From Rhodospirillaceae bacterium (GTDB lineage Bacteria > Pseudomonadota > Alphaproteobacteria > GCA-2731375), in the NCBI GenBank assembly GCA_018701215.1, contig JABIWH010000057.1, positions 1 through 64,000 of the forward strand: 64,000 nucleotides of DNA, given 5' to 3'. Under the pieces are notes generated by a model, which saw only the letters and a list, made by a program, of their open reading frames with translations, was not told the origin of the DNA and ran no database searches. A program made the position numbers and the translations under genes. Positions within the stretch are counted from its first letter, which is position 1; each line of letters starts with the position of its first letter. This document shows, one piece after another, positions 27,912-37,361 of this stretch.

Positions 27912-29072
27912 ATGTCCGCTCAAGTTTTCACGCCGCGCCAGATGATCGAACGCCTGGTGGCATTTGATACCACAAGCCGGGAATCCAACCTGGAACTGAT
28001 CCATTTCGTGCGGGATTATCTGGCCGGTCATGGTGTGGAATCCACCCTGATCCATGACAAAAGCGGTGCCAAGGCCAATTTATTCGCCACCGTGGGGCCG
28101 ATGATCGATGGCGGCGTGGTGCTATCGGGCCATACGGATGTGGTGCCCGTGGATGGCCAGGACTGGTCCTCGGATCCGTTTCAGGTCGACGAGCGCGAGG
28201 GCCGCCTGTATGGCCGCGGCACGGCGGATATGAAAAGCTTCTGCGCCATCGCCCTGGCCCTGGTGCCGGCGATGCTGGAGCGCGGCCTGTCCCTGCCCAT
28301 CCATTTCGCATTGTCCTATGACGAGGAAGTGGGCTGTCTTGGCGCCCCGGACCTGTCCCGCCATATCCAGGGCTTGCCCTGCCGGCCGCAGGCCTTGATC
28401 GTGGGCGAGCCGACCGAGATGAAGGTGGTCAATGCCCACAAGGGCTGTTGCGCCATCCGCACTATCGTAACGGGGCGTGAAGGGCATTCGTCCGAGACCC
28501 ACAAGGGCGTCAATTCCATCTTCGCCGCGACGGAGTTGGTGCAATACCTGGCCAACCTGGCGGAGGATCTGAAGACCTCAAACGTCAACGAACGCTTCGA
28601 TCCGCCCTATACCACCGTGCAGGTTGGAACGATCACGGGCGGCACCGCCGGTAACATTATCCCCAAGGAAACCACGTTCTGGTGGGAGTACAGGGCGTTA
28701 CCGGATGTGGACGGAGCGGCCATCGTGGCTGATTTCGAGGCTTTCGCCACGGAAACGGTGCTGCCGAAAATGCGTGCGGTGCACCCTGAATCCGATATTC
28801 GAATTACGATCCGGGGTGAAGTCATTCCATTGCTGCCCGAAGACGGCTCGCCGGCGGAAACCTTGGTCCTGGCGCTAACGGGCAGCAATCAGACCTATGC
28901 GGTTTCCTATGGCACCGAGGCGGGACTCTTCCAAAAAGGCGGTATCGCCTCGGTGATTTGCGGGCCGGGCAGTATCTCGGTGGCGCATCGCCCAGACGAA
29001 TATATCGAGCTCTCCCAGGTCGAAGCCTGCACCGAATTCATGCACAAGCTGATCAAACACTTGGCCTCCTAG
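27912..29072 (+). CDS. argE: acetylornithine deacetylase
   Basis: ArgE releases acetate from N-acetylornithine in arginine synthesis. The 386-residue M20 peptidase-family protein has the metal motifs LSGHTDVVPVDGQDW and GRGTADMKSF, the catalytic Glu in SYDEEVGCLGA, and late HRPDEYIEL with a metal His. ATG 27912 is preceded by GGGGAAG and matches the family start; upstream frame extension overlaps the divergent membrane fusion gene. argD and argF lie a few kb downstream on the other strand. Confidence 0.95.
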   Translation: MSAQVFTPRQMIERLVAFDTTSRESNLELIHFVRDYLAGHGVESTLIHDKSGAKANLFATVGPMIDGGVVLSGHTDVVPVDGQDWSSDPFQVDEREGRLYGRGTADMKSFCAIALALVPAMLERGLSLPIHFALSYDEEVGCLGAPDLSRHIQGLPCRPQALIVGEPTEMKVVNAHKGCCAIRTIVTGREGHSSETHKGVNSIFAATELVQYLANLAEDLKTSNVNERFDPPYTTVQVGTITGGTAGNIIPKETTFWWEYRALPDVDGAAIVADFEAFATETVLPKMRAVHPESDIRITIRGEVIPLLPEDGSPAETLVLALTGSNQTYAVSYGTEAGLFQKGGIASVICGPGSISVAHRPDEYIELSQVEACTEFMHKLIKHLAS

Positions 29073-29449
29073 GCTCCCCAGTTCGCGCTGTCGTGCGTTA
29101 ACGGTGGCGTTAAGGTTGACAGTGCATTCAATCTGATTTTTCACACTGTATGGCCGCAACATCGGGTTGCATCTTAAGAATTTATAGAATGCACCGTAAC
29201 CGTAATTCGTCACATCGTAATCGCTGGAGCCTTCGGCGCTGGCCCTAAGCAAGGCCAGAAACTATACCTCTGGTGGTTGCGGTCCATGGTGCAACTATGT
29301 CCCTCGCCATTAAGCGTTACTTAAGCTCCATCGTGCCCTAATGGGCGGATGCATGCGGCAGTCTCGATTTTGCCAATTGTAGCTGGTTCATCTTTGTCTA
29401 TTTGCCGGGTGTTTCGACCGTAAGGCGTCACGGAATAGGAGAGATCACA
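29073..29449. other. 377-base gap, AT-richer than its surroundings
   Basis: No convincing gene is seen. A 6-base-arm inverted repeat CTGGCC/GGCCAG with an 8-base loop lies at 29239-29258, without a T-run, so it is not a clear terminator. The downstream end carries the AGGAG ribosome site of the next gene (29437-29441). Confidence 0.5.
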
Positions 29450-30091
29450 TTGAAGCCCTTTAGAGTAGCGATAATTATTTGCATGGTCGTTGCCGTGCTT
29501 CAGGCCTTTCCAGGCGATGCCCGCGCTATCGATGTCACCTATCCGGCAGGTATCAAGAAAATCGATTCGGACTTTCAGAGCGATTTCGGCATGGATGGTG
29601 GAGCACGGAGGAATGAGCATCAGGGTATCGACATTGGGGGACGTAGTGGCCAACCCATTCTGGCGGTCGCCGATGGCACCGTGCTGGAAGCAACGGCAGA
29701 AGGTTGCTGGGGCCCCACGGTCGCGGTCGATCATGGAAATGACGCAAACGGCAATAAGGTGGTCGCGCTGTACGGCCATGTGGGCGAGATGTTGGTAAGC
29801 GAGGGCGATCAAATCAAGCGTGGTGACGTTATCGCTCGCCTAGGCGAAATTCGGGGTACGTACGAGTGTGTAGGGGCCAATCTGCATCTTCATTTTCAGT
29901 TAGGTCGATTGTACAGAGACAAGAACAGCAAAAGCTCATATTGGGGATCGAACTATTTCCTGGAAGACGGACGTACCGGTGTAAATCCGCACCTATATTG
30001 GGCTGATGGGCCGGGCAAAGTTACTTGCTTTGAGCTGAACCGAATCTACCCGCCAGGAAGCCTCACCTATCCATTTCCCTGCGCCACATAA
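29450..30091 (+). CDS. secreted M23 family peptidase
   Basis: This 213-residue protein has a strong signal peptide (KPFRVAIIICMVVAVLQA then FPGDARA). Its M23 fold has HQGIDIGG as the first zinc motif, a central YGHVGEM segment, and HLHF near the C-terminal side. I choose a TTG start at 29450 because AGGAG sits 8 bases upstream; the longer frame to 29402 lacks a ribosome site. The gene and both flanking spacers are visibly richer in A and T, with codons such as ATA and GTA that neighbours avoid, hinting at a separate origin. It likely acts on peptidoglycan outside the cytoplasm. Confidence 0.82.
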   Translation: MKPFRVAIIICMVVAVLQAFPGDARAIDVTYPAGIKKIDSDFQSDFGMDGGARRNEHQGIDIGGRSGQPILAVADGTVLEATAEGCWGPTVAVDHGNDANGNKVVALYGHVGEMLVSEGDQIKRGDVIARLGEIRGTYECVGANLHLHFQLGRLYRDKNSKSSYWGSNYFLEDGRTGVNPHLYWADGPGKVTCFELNRIYPPGSLTYPFPCAT

Positions 30092-30359
30092 AGAGGGGCG
30101 GCGCCCATAGGCGCTAAGATTAGAAATGTTAAGTGAATATTATACGAGCGAATAATTACCCGCCATCGATATACAAACAGCGTAACCAGTGCCGCCATCA
30201 TCAACGAGGAATTCACCTCATTCCGTAAAGATAAAGGGGCTAAGCAATTAGACAACGCTTCCCTTATTGGATGTTGTTGTCTGCCCTTTTAGGTTACCAA
30301 CATGCCCGCCTCGTGGAAATGTGCAAATTTTTGACTTATTTGAATCAATTTCAAGCTAT

Positions 30360-30953
30360 CTATTTCGGACGTATGAACGGGGTCAGGTGCCGATCGATAT
30401 TGGTCGTCATGACGCGGTTGAAATCCATGGCGGCGCCTTCGACAAAATTATATAGCGCGTCGTCGCGGGCGTTAATGCTGACCGCTTCCGGCATGGTACG
30501 GTGGCGGGCCGCCGTTGCCGTTGCAAAGCCCTTGCCCAGACCGGCAGCGGTTTCAACCTCCAGCCGGGCCTCCAGCCGGGCATCATAGCGGGCCGCCTGA
30601 TCCAGGGTGAAGGCGGCCTTCAGACCCTTTTTCTTGGCCAGCGGCGCTGCCTTGACCGAGGCCTCGACAATGATGAATGTCGCCCGGCCGCTACTGCCCA
30701 CGGCGCGCAGACGGTCGTTGGCCCAATTGCGCATGGCCTTGGCCGGAGCCAGGGGGATCTCATGCTCAACATGGGGCCGCTGTAAGGGTGAGTGGTATTT
30801 TTCGACGATATCAATGCGCGCCACGTTCAGCTCTATCAACGGCAGATGATTGAAACGCAATTCCGGGTAGCTGACTTCCGGCAGCGGGCTCTCACAAGCG
30901 GCCAGCAACAGACAGAGGGCGGGCAGAGCAAACAATAAACGCCGAATTTTCAT
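30360..30953 (-). CDS. putative lipoprotein, unknown function
   Basis: This 197-residue protein has a lipoprotein signal peptide ending in the lipobox LLAAC, so the mature protein should start at Cys19 or close to it and be anchored in a membrane. The rest is alpha/beta with many Ala and Arg; I recognise no enzyme motif. It lies 12 bases after hslO in the argD-argF-hslO direction and is probably the last gene of that operon. Function unknown. Confidence 0.8.
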   Translation of the reverse strand: MKIRRLLFALPALCLLLAACESPLPEVSYPELRFNHLPLIELNVARIDIVEKYHSPLQRPHVEHEIPLAPAKAMRNWANDRLRAVGSSGRATFIIVEASVKAAPLAKKKGLKAAFTLDQAARYDARLEARLEVETAAGLGKGFATATAARHRTMPEAVSINARDDALYNFVEGAAMDFNRVMTTNIDRHLTPFIRPK

Positions 30954-30965
30954 CTCTTCAGGGCC

Positions 30966-31889
30966 TTAGCTAGCTGTGATGAATTGTTCCAGTGCGAATG
31001 TGTAGGAAGCATTGCAGAATTCGCAGGTGACGATCAATTGATTATCCACCGCCAGATCCGGCAGCTCCGCCTCCGGCAACTGTTGCAGGATGCGCTCCAC
31101 CCGCCCGTTGGAGCAGCGGCAGCCAGGTTGCAGGGCGGTCGGCTCGAATATACGGACACCGTCCTCGTGAAACAGGCGGTAGAGAAGATCGTCGCCGGGC
31201 AGGGCCGGATCGGTTAATTCGCTGTCCTTGGCGCTGGCCAGCATGGTCACCACCCGGCGCCAATCATCCTCCGAGACCTCGTCCCGCTCCACCTCGACGC
31301 CACGGGCCAGCAGGCTGGGGTCGCCCTCGGGCAAACGCTGCAACATGATCGCGCCGCCACGCCAGGGCCCGTCATCGGCCGTCTTGGTGCAGGCCAGGGC
31401 GATCGCCGTTTCGATCTGCTCGGATTCACGAAAATAATTGTGGGCGCAGTCCGCCAGGCTATGACCTTCCAGCGCCACGATGCCCTGGTAGCGCTCGGTA
31501 TCGGCGCCTTGATCGACGGTGAAGGCGATATGGCCGGCACCTTGCAGGCGCGGTATCGATGGTGCTGTAGCGGTATCGATATTGGCCACCGCGTCCGCGT
31601 CGAATTGCGCATAGCCGCGCAGAGCGCCCGGCGATTTAAAATCCGCGACCAGGGTGGATATGGGGCCGTCGCCCTTGGTCTGCAGGGTAAAAATGCCATC
31701 GAACTTCAAGGCACCGGCCAGGACGCAGGACAGCGCCACCGCCTCGCCCAACAGATTTGCAACCAAATCGGGATAGTCATGGCGGCGCAATATCTGGTCC
31801 AGGGCCGGGCCCAATCGAACCAGCCGACCGCGCACACCCACGCCTTCAATTTGGAAGGGTCGGATCAGGTCGTCCGGTGGGCTGCTCAA
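30966..31889 (-). CDS. hslO: redox-regulated chaperone Hsp33
   Basis: Hsp33 is activated by oxidation, when its zinc-binding cysteines form disulfides. The 307-residue protein has the C-terminal redox switch: GCRCSNGRVERIL (C-x-C) and VTCEFCNASY (C-x2-C). The N-terminal domain follows the family, with GALRGYAQFD and EGHSLADCAHNYFRESEQ. It lies 12 bases after argF in the same operon, an arrangement common in alphaproteobacteria. Confidence 0.96.
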   Translation of the reverse strand: MSSPPDDLIRPFQIEGVGVRGRLVRLGPALDQILRRHDYPDLVANLLGEAVALSCVLAGALKFDGIFTLQTKGDGPISTLVADFKSPGALRGYAQFDADAVANIDTATAPSIPRLQGAGHIAFTVDQGADTERYQGIVALEGHSLADCAHNYFRESEQIETAIALACTKTADDGPWRGGAIMLQRLPEGDPSLLARGVEVERDEVSEDDWRRVVTMLASAKDSELTDPALPGDDLLYRLFHEDGVRIFEPTALQPGCRCSNGRVERILQQLPEAELPDLAVDNQLIVTCEFCNASYTFALEQFITAS

Positions 31890-31901
31890 TTGTCTATCCC
31901 A

Positions 31902-32840
31902 TTATCCCAAACACCAGGTAAGAATGCCTTTTTGTGCGTGCAGGCGGTTCTCCGCTTCATCCCAGACCAGGGAACGGGGGCCGTCTATGACCTCCGCCGT
32001 GACTTCCTCGCCGCGATGGGCGGGCAGGCAATGCATGAAAACCGCGTCCGATTTCGCCCGCGCCATCATGCGTTCATTGACCTGATAGGGCGCCAACATA
32101 TTGTGGCGGTCCGATTTCTGGTCGTCATGCATGGAAACCCAGGCATCGGAGACGATGCAATCGGCGCCGCTGGCCGCATCTTCTGCCGACTCGGTCACGG
32201 TGATGGTGGCGCCATTGTTCCGGGCCCAGGCGACTGCCTGCTCCGAGGGGCTCAATGCTTCCGGGCAGGCCAGACGCATCTCGTAGCCGAACTGCGCGGC
32301 GCCATGGATCCACGAAGTGGCGACATTGTTGCCATCGCCGGCCCAGGTTACGATCTGCCCCTTGGCGGCACCGCGATGCTCTTCCAGGGTCATGACATCG
32401 GCCATCAGCTGACAGGGATGGGAGGCATCGGTCAGGCCGTTGATGACGGGAACCGTGGCGTGCGCTACCAATTCATCCAGCATTTCGTGCGATTTTGTGC
32501 GCAGCATGATGGCATCCACGTAGCGCGACAATACCCGCGCGGTATCGGCCATGGTCTCGCCGCGGTCCAATTGCAGATCGTCGGAATTCAGGACGATGGT
32601 TTCGCCGCCCAACTGCCGCATGCCGACATCAAAGGATACCCGTGTCCGGGTCGATGGTTGAATGAAAACCATGGCCAGGATCTTGCCGGCCAAGGGTTGA
32701 TCGCCGTCGATAATACCCTTTGGCTGGCCGGCACGGGCATCCTTGCGCGCCTTGGCGCTGTTCAAAATGCCGCGCAGCTCGGTGCTGTCAAACTGGTCGA
32801 TGTCCAGAAAGTGACGTGGTTCAATTCCCTGTTGTGTCAC
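31902..32840 (-). CDS. argF: ornithine carbamoyltransferase
   Basis: ArgF makes citrulline from ornithine and carbamoyl phosphate. The 312-residue protein has the carbamoyl-phosphate motif STRTRVSFDVG (the usual E is D here), DASHPCQLMAD and MHCLPAHRGEEV. I choose the GTG at 32840, which overlaps the argD stop as GTGA, over the longer ATG frame at 32858 because that would add six residues not typical of the family. It is translationally coupled to argD. Confidence 0.95.
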   Translation of the reverse strand: MTQQGIEPRHFLDIDQFDSTELRGILNSAKARKDARAGQPKGIIDGDQPLAGKILAMVFIQPSTRTRVSFDVGMRQLGGETIVLNSDDLQLDRGETMADTARVLSRYVDAIMLRTKSHEMLDELVAHATVPVINGLTDASHPCQLMADVMTLEEHRGAAKGQIVTWAGDGNNVATSWIHGAAQFGYEMRLACPEALSPSEQAVAWARNNGATITVTESAEDAASGADCIVSDAWVSMHDDQKSDRHNMLAPYQVNERMMARAKSDAVFMHCLPAHRGEEVTAEVIDGPRSLVWDEAENRLHAQKGILTWCLG

Positions 32841-34009
32841 TGACCCAGTTCCCGGCAAACCTCTTCCAATGCCGCGATGGCCTCGTCGATATGGCCGTCT
32901 TCGATATTCAGGGGCGGCAGCATGCGCAGCACATTGTCACCGGCGGGCGGCACCAGAACGCCCTTGCCCCGCATCGCCGTGACCAGATCCATATTGGGGA
33001 ACTTGCATTTGATGCCTAGCAACAGGCCGCGGCCGCGGACATCCTCGATCACCGCGTCGTTGCGCTGGCAGACATCTTCCAGGCGCGAACGCAACAGATC
33101 GCCCAGTCGTTGCACGTTCTCCATGAAGCCGTCTTCAAGAATCACATCCAGTACGGCATTGCCGGCGGCGGCGGCCAGTGGATTGCCGCCATAGGTGGAA
33201 CCATGGGTGCCGGCGACCATGCCCTTGGCGGCGTCCGCCGTGGCCATGCAGGCGCCGATGGGGAAGCCACCGCCGATGCCCTTGCCCAAGGTGACCACAT
33301 CGGCGCTGATGCCGGACCATTCGTGGGCCAACAGCTTGCCGGTCCGGCCCATGCCCGTCTGCACTTCATCGATGATCAGCAACAGGCCGTTGTCGTCGCA
33401 GACCTGGCGCAGTTTCTGCATCACCGCGTCCTCGACCACCATCACGCCGCCCTCGGCCTGGACCGGTTCGATCATGATGGCGGCGGTCTGCGGACCAATC
33501 GCGGCCTGCAAGGCATCGAAATCGCCGACCGCAACATGGTCGAAACCGTCAACCTTGGGGCCGAAGCCATCAAGGATCTTTTCCGTACCCGTCGCCGCGA
33601 TGGTCGCCAGGGTGCGGCCATGGAAACAATCATCGAAGGTAATGATGCGATAGCGCTCCGGGTTGCCGTTCACATGGTGATAGCGGCGCGCCATCTTGAT
33701 GGCACATTCATTCGCCTCGGCGCCGGAATTGCAGAAAAACACCGTATCGGCAAAGCTGTTGGCGACCAGACGTTCCGCCAGACGCTCCTGCCCCGGAATA
33801 TTGTACAGGTTCGATGTATGCATCAGCGTCGCGGCCTGTTTCTGGATTGCCTCCACGATATGGGGGTGGCTGTGGCCCAGGCACAACACCGCCAAACCGG
33901 TGGCAAAATCGAGATACTTGCCCCCCTTGGTGTCGTACATATAGGCGCCTTCGCCCCGTTCGAATGCGATATCAATTCTGCCATAGGTCGGCATGACGGC
34001 TGCGGTCAT
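32837..34009 (-). CDS. argD: acetylornithine aminotransferase
   Basis: ArgD is a PLP-dependent class III aminotransferase of arginine (and often lysine) synthesis. The 390-residue protein has FFCNSGAEANECAIKMAR, the DEVQTGMGRTG motif with the cofactor Asp, and the Schiff-base lysine in VTLGKGIGGGFPIGA. ATG 34009 is preferred over 34027 because a perfect AGGAGG lies 5 bases before it. It is the first gene of the argD-argF-hslO-lipoprotein operon. Confidence 0.96.
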   Translation of the reverse strand: MTAAVMPTYGRIDIAFERGEGAYMYDTKGGKYLDFATGLAVLCLGHSHPHIVEAIQKQAATLMHTSNLYNIPGQERLAERLVANSFADTVFFCNSGAEANECAIKMARRYHHVNGNPERYRIITFDDCFHGRTLATIAATGTEKILDGFGPKVDGFDHVAVGDFDALQAAIGPQTAAIMIEPVQAEGGVMVVEDAVMQKLRQVCDDNGLLLIIDEVQTGMGRTGKLLAHEWSGISADVVTLGKGIGGGFPIGACMATADAAKGMVAGTHGSTYGGNPLAAAAGNAVLDVILEDGFMENVQRLGDLLRSRLEDVCQRNDAVIEDVRGRGLLLGIKCKFPNMDLVTAMRGKGVLVPPAGDNVLRMLPPLNIEDGHIDEAIAALEEVCRELGQ

Positions 34010-34115
34010 GGCGGCGCCCTCCTGCATTATACTGCGGCGGCCGGTGCCGCCTGGGAAAGGGGCCGGATTATCTATGCAATCGCCCTGGTGTCAATCCACC
34101 AATATCAACAGCACT

Positions 34116-34141
34116 GCGAATTTGGCGAATTTGGCGAATTA
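34116..34141. repeat. three tandem 9-base units at the end of the PAS/HD-GYP-like gene
   Basis: GCGAATTTG is repeated at 34116-34124 and 34125-34133, followed by GCGAATTA at 34134-34141, which contains the minus-strand stop codon (34139-34141). The repeats lie just beyond the gene end, in the spacer before argD. Confidence 0.7.
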
Positions 34142-36262
34142 GTTCTGTTCGTTTTGCGGTGAAATTCCGAAATGGGCCCAGCGCTGGCGCCCGCCTTCGA
34201 TATCCAGATAGTTCAGCAGCGCTGATACCGGACGGCTGTCGAACGCCGTGCTGGTGCCCGACATCAGGGCCTTGGCGGCTTCGTCGAAGGTCATGCCGGG
34301 CCGGTATGCCCGTGCGCTGACCATGCCGACGAAGGCATTGGCCACGGCGACAATGCGGGCGGTGGACAGAATTTCCTCGCCCGCCAGATTGGCGGGCTGG
34401 CCGGTGCCATCCCAACGTTCCTGAATTTGCCTGATGGTATCGGCCACCGGGCCATCGAATTCCACGCCATCAATCAAATCCGCGCTGGTGAGGACCGACT
34501 CGCGCACCATGTTCAATTCCGCATCGGTAAGTTTCTCGGTCTTGATCAGAACCTCACGCGGCACCGTGACCTTGCCCAGGTTCATCAAGGCACCGGCGAT
34601 ATCGCAGGTCTCGACGGCGGCTTCATCCATATGCATGGCCTTGGCGATGGCCGAGGCGACTTCCGCCACGCGCTCGGAATGATGGGCCGAAAACGGATCG
34701 CGGCGATCAACAACGGCGACACAGGTCTGTACCAATTCACGCAGGATGCGGGCTCGGCGTTCGCGCTCGTCGACCAGATCGGTGATATCCTCCTGGATCA
34801 TCAAAACGCCCGAGATATCAGCGCCATCGGCACGCAGGGGAATATGATCAGATTTAACCACGCGGCGGCCTTCGGCGCGGTTTTCCACCCGCCATTCAGT
34901 TAACGGTTGGCCCTTCTCCACGGCTTGGTCGTTGGCGCGTTGTAAATGTTTTGCCTTGTCCACGCCCATGGCGCTCGGCAATGTCTTACCGATCAATTCA
35001 CTCGCAACCACGCCGGCTTCTTCGCTGGCCTTGGAATTGGCGAACATGATCTGGCCCTGGCCGTCCACCGCGGCGATTGCGGTGGGCTGGCTGTCGGTGA
35101 CGATGCGCAGGAAGTCGCTGACGGTTTGCAATTGCGCGTTCGATTGCTGTAGGCCCGCCGCCGCCGCCGCCACGCGCACGGACGAGCCATGGCGCCAAAC
35201 CGCGATAATGATCGCCGTTACCACGGCAATGACCAGCCACAGGCCGATCAACAGTATCGATTGCCGGCGGTCCGATGCGGCCAGGGCTTCGCTCCGTTCA
35301 ACGCTGCGGATCAAGGCCCACGGCAGGCCCTGAATACCGCGGCTGGTCGCCAGAACCTCGACGCCCTGGTAGTTGGCGAAGATGCCAAAGCCGCCAATCC
35401 GCTCCAGCAAACCCGCCGCCGCCAGCCGGCTGGTATCAAGCGCCAGCGCGCGCTTCAGCGGCGGCGTGCCGTCCGCCAATGGCGACAGATATTCCACCGT
35501 GGCGCCGCTTTTTCGCACCAGATAGGTTTGCCCGCTGTTCAAGGTTTCGCCCGGCTGTACTAGGCGTTGGAATAGATCGTCGCCAACCAGGCGGATGCCC
35601 AGAACGGCGCCAACCTGGTCGGCTGGGCGGTTTTCGCCCTGCACGGCGAAAATCGGTTGCAGGAATGCCATGGTCGCCTGGCCCGAGGCGCCCGTATAAA
35701 TATCGAGCACGCCGCGTCCGCCCTGTTTCGTGCCGCGTACGAAATCGTGCAGGCGGCTGTCCAAGGTGGGTGTCCCCGGCGTGGTTACCAGGATCTCGCC
35801 TTGCTTGTTCACCAAGGCCAAACCGGCAACCCCGACCCGGCTGACATTGGCCTGCACATTGGCACCCTGGACCGGCGCGCTGAAGCCGGACTGTTCGGCG
35901 GTGAGGATCAACAGGTTGGCAAGATATTCCGCCTGGGCGGATTGATCGGTAACCGCGGCCGGCTGGCCGCCGGCAAGGGATAATTCCGTCAAGTAAAGTT
36001 GCAGGGACAAATTGTCCGCCAGTCCCGATAGGGTGGCGAATTGACGGTCCTGCCATTCGCCCACCGCCTGGGCCCGGGAGGCGGCGACAATGCCAAGGCG
36101 AACCTGCCATTGCTGCAGGTCGCGCTCGCCCTCGGCCGCGACGAACCGGTGCACGGCCACCATGCCTAAGATGGCTACCAACAATAATGCGGCGCCGGCC
36201 AAGGCGACATTTCGATTGATCTTGCCCACTATTCCGCCTCTATCGCTATCGATGTTGTTCAT
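34139..36262 (-). CDS. membrane PAS sensor with degenerate HD-GYP domain
   Basis: This 707-residue protein has a first membrane helix (about 18-38), a periplasmic sensing region of about 290 residues, a second helix (335-356), a PAS domain (385-495) and a C-terminal HD-GYP-like domain (521-700). HD-GYP proteins normally hydrolyse cyclic di-GMP. Here the HD dyad is replaced by Met-Asn (560-561, in AGALMNLGKVTVP), the HHE motif by QIQE, GYP by GQP (621-623 region) and the late VAD by VAN. The first His (HHSERV, 527-528) is kept. Loss of so many metal ligands predicts no catalysis. ATG 36262 follows GGAGG about 9 bases away. The gene is divergent from the EamA permease. Confidence 0.88.
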   Translation of the reverse strand: MNNIDSDRGGIVGKINRNVALAGAALLLVAILGMVAVHRFVAAEGERDLQQWQVRLGIVAASRAQAVGEWQDRQFATLSGLADNLSLQLYLTELSLAGGQPAAVTDQSAQAEYLANLLILTAEQSGFSAPVQGANVQANVSRVGVAGLALVNKQGEILVTTPGTPTLDSRLHDFVRGTKQGGRGVLDIYTGASGQATMAFLQPIFAVQGENRPADQVGAVLGIRLVGDDLFQRLVQPGETLNSGQTYLVRKSGATVEYLSPLADGTPPLKRALALDTSRLAAAGLLERIGGFGIFANYQGVEVLATSRGIQGLPWALIRSVERSEALAASDRRQSILLIGLWLVIAVVTAIIIAVWRHGSSVRVAAAAAGLQQSNAQLQTVSDFLRIVTDSQPTAIAAVDGQGQIMFANSKASEEAGVVASELIGKTLPSAMGVDKAKHLQRANDQAVEKGQPLTEWRVENRAEGRRVVKSDHIPLRADGADISGVLMIQEDITDLVDERERRARILRELVQTCVAVVDRRDPFSAHHSERVAEVASAIAKAMHMDEAAVETCDIAGALMNLGKVTVPREVLIKTEKLTDAELNMVRESVLTSADLIDGVEFDGPVADTIRQIQERWDGTGQPANLAGEEILSTARIVAVANAFVGMVSARAYRPGMTFDEAAKALMSGTSTAFDSRPVSALLNYLDIEGGRQRWAHFGISPQNEQN

Positions 36263-36419
36263 CCCAACTGGCCTCCAGCCATTTGTCGCTGCAATGGCAC
36301 CCGAAAATGGTAAACAAATCAGTATACAAGCAATAAAAAATCTATTCTTAGTGCACCTATCGGCGCCCACGCTTCGGCGGCACATTCGATCCTTCATCTT
36401 TTGTCAGGAAAATAACACG

Positions 36420-37313
36420 ATGCAAATTCCGCTGATGGCAATTGCCTCGGCGCTCGTCATCCACACCCTCTGGGGCGGCAATCCAGTCGCCGTGAAGCTT
36501 GGTTTGGTCGCTTTCCCACCGTTGTGGAGCGCCTTCATACGCTTCGCCATCGGGGCATTATGTATAGCTGGCTGGGCCTACATCAACAAAATTCGTCTTT
36601 GGCCGGAGCGGCGGGAATGGCGGGGCCTCTGTACCGTGGCGTTGATTTTCACGGTGCAGATTTCCATGATGAACCTGGGCATCAACCTGACTAGCGGTGC
36701 CTCGGCTGCCGTGATGACGGCGACCTTTCCGCTGTTCGCGGGACTGTTCGCGCACTTCATGATCGCCGGCGATCGTTTGACGCCGGGTAAGGTGGCGGGC
36801 TTGTTGACCGCATTTCTTGGTGTCGGCGTGGTATTGACGGGCGGGCGAATTCCGCAGGAATTTTCCAGCGCTGATTTCGGTGATCTGATTATCCTGGCGA
36901 GCACTGTTTTGTTGGGCGCACGCATGGTCTGGACCGCGCGCCTGGTCAGCAATATAGAGCCGACGCGGCTGGTTTTTTGGATGATGCTGTTGTCTTTGGG
37001 AGTATTTGCCGCCGGCGCGGTCATGTGGGAAGAGATAAATTGGGGCCAGGTTGGCTGGCTGCCGATTGGCGCTCTGGCCTATCAGGGCGTGGTGATCGCC
37101 GGCCTCGGCTTTATGGTTAATACTTGGCTGTTGAAGCGCTACAGCCCGTCGGTGATGATCAGCTTTGGCTTCATCTCGCCAATATCCGGGGTTCTCCTCA
37201 GCGCGCTGCTGTTGGGCGATGCCTTGACCTGGGATCTCGCTGCCGGTACCGCCCTGGTGGGCATCGGCCTGATAATACTGGCGCGCCGGGCACAAGCCCG
37301 CTCCCCAGGATAG
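36420..37313 (+). CDS. EamA/DMT family permease
   Basis: This 297-residue protein has ten hydrophobic segments in two five-helix halves, with the typical EamA start IASALVIHTLWGGNPVAVKLG and the second-half segment SPISGVLLSALLLGD. The family exports amino acids, metabolites or drugs. ATG 36420 has AGGA about 10 bases upstream. It lies 48 bases before the molybdoenzyme gene, so co-transcription is possible. Substrate is unknown. Confidence 0.9.
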   Translation: MQIPLMAIASALVIHTLWGGNPVAVKLGLVAFPPLWSAFIRFAIGALCIAGWAYINKIRLWPERREWRGLCTVALIFTVQISMMNLGINLTSGASAAVMTATFPLFAGLFAHFMIAGDRLTPGKVAGLLTAFLGVGVVLTGGRIPQEFSSADFGDLIILASTVLLGARMVWTARLVSNIEPTRLVFWMMLLSLGVFAAGAVMWEEINWGQVGWLPIGALAYQGVVIAGLGFMVNTWLLKRYSPSVMISFGFISPISGVLLSALLLGDALTWDLAAGTALVGIGLIILARRAQARSPG

Positions 37314-37361
37314 TTTGATGTGGTATTGTTCTGATCACCATCGGGATAGGAGTAAGCAAAG

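Noticed and set aside
29239..29258. Inverted repeat CTGGCC/GGCCAG after argE as a terminator
   Set aside because: The stem is 6 bases and no T-run follows, so an intrinsic terminator is not supported.
30100..30115. GGCGCC-CATA-GGCGCT hairpin after the second M23 gene
   Set aside because: It forms a short stem but is followed by AAGATTAG, not a T-run.
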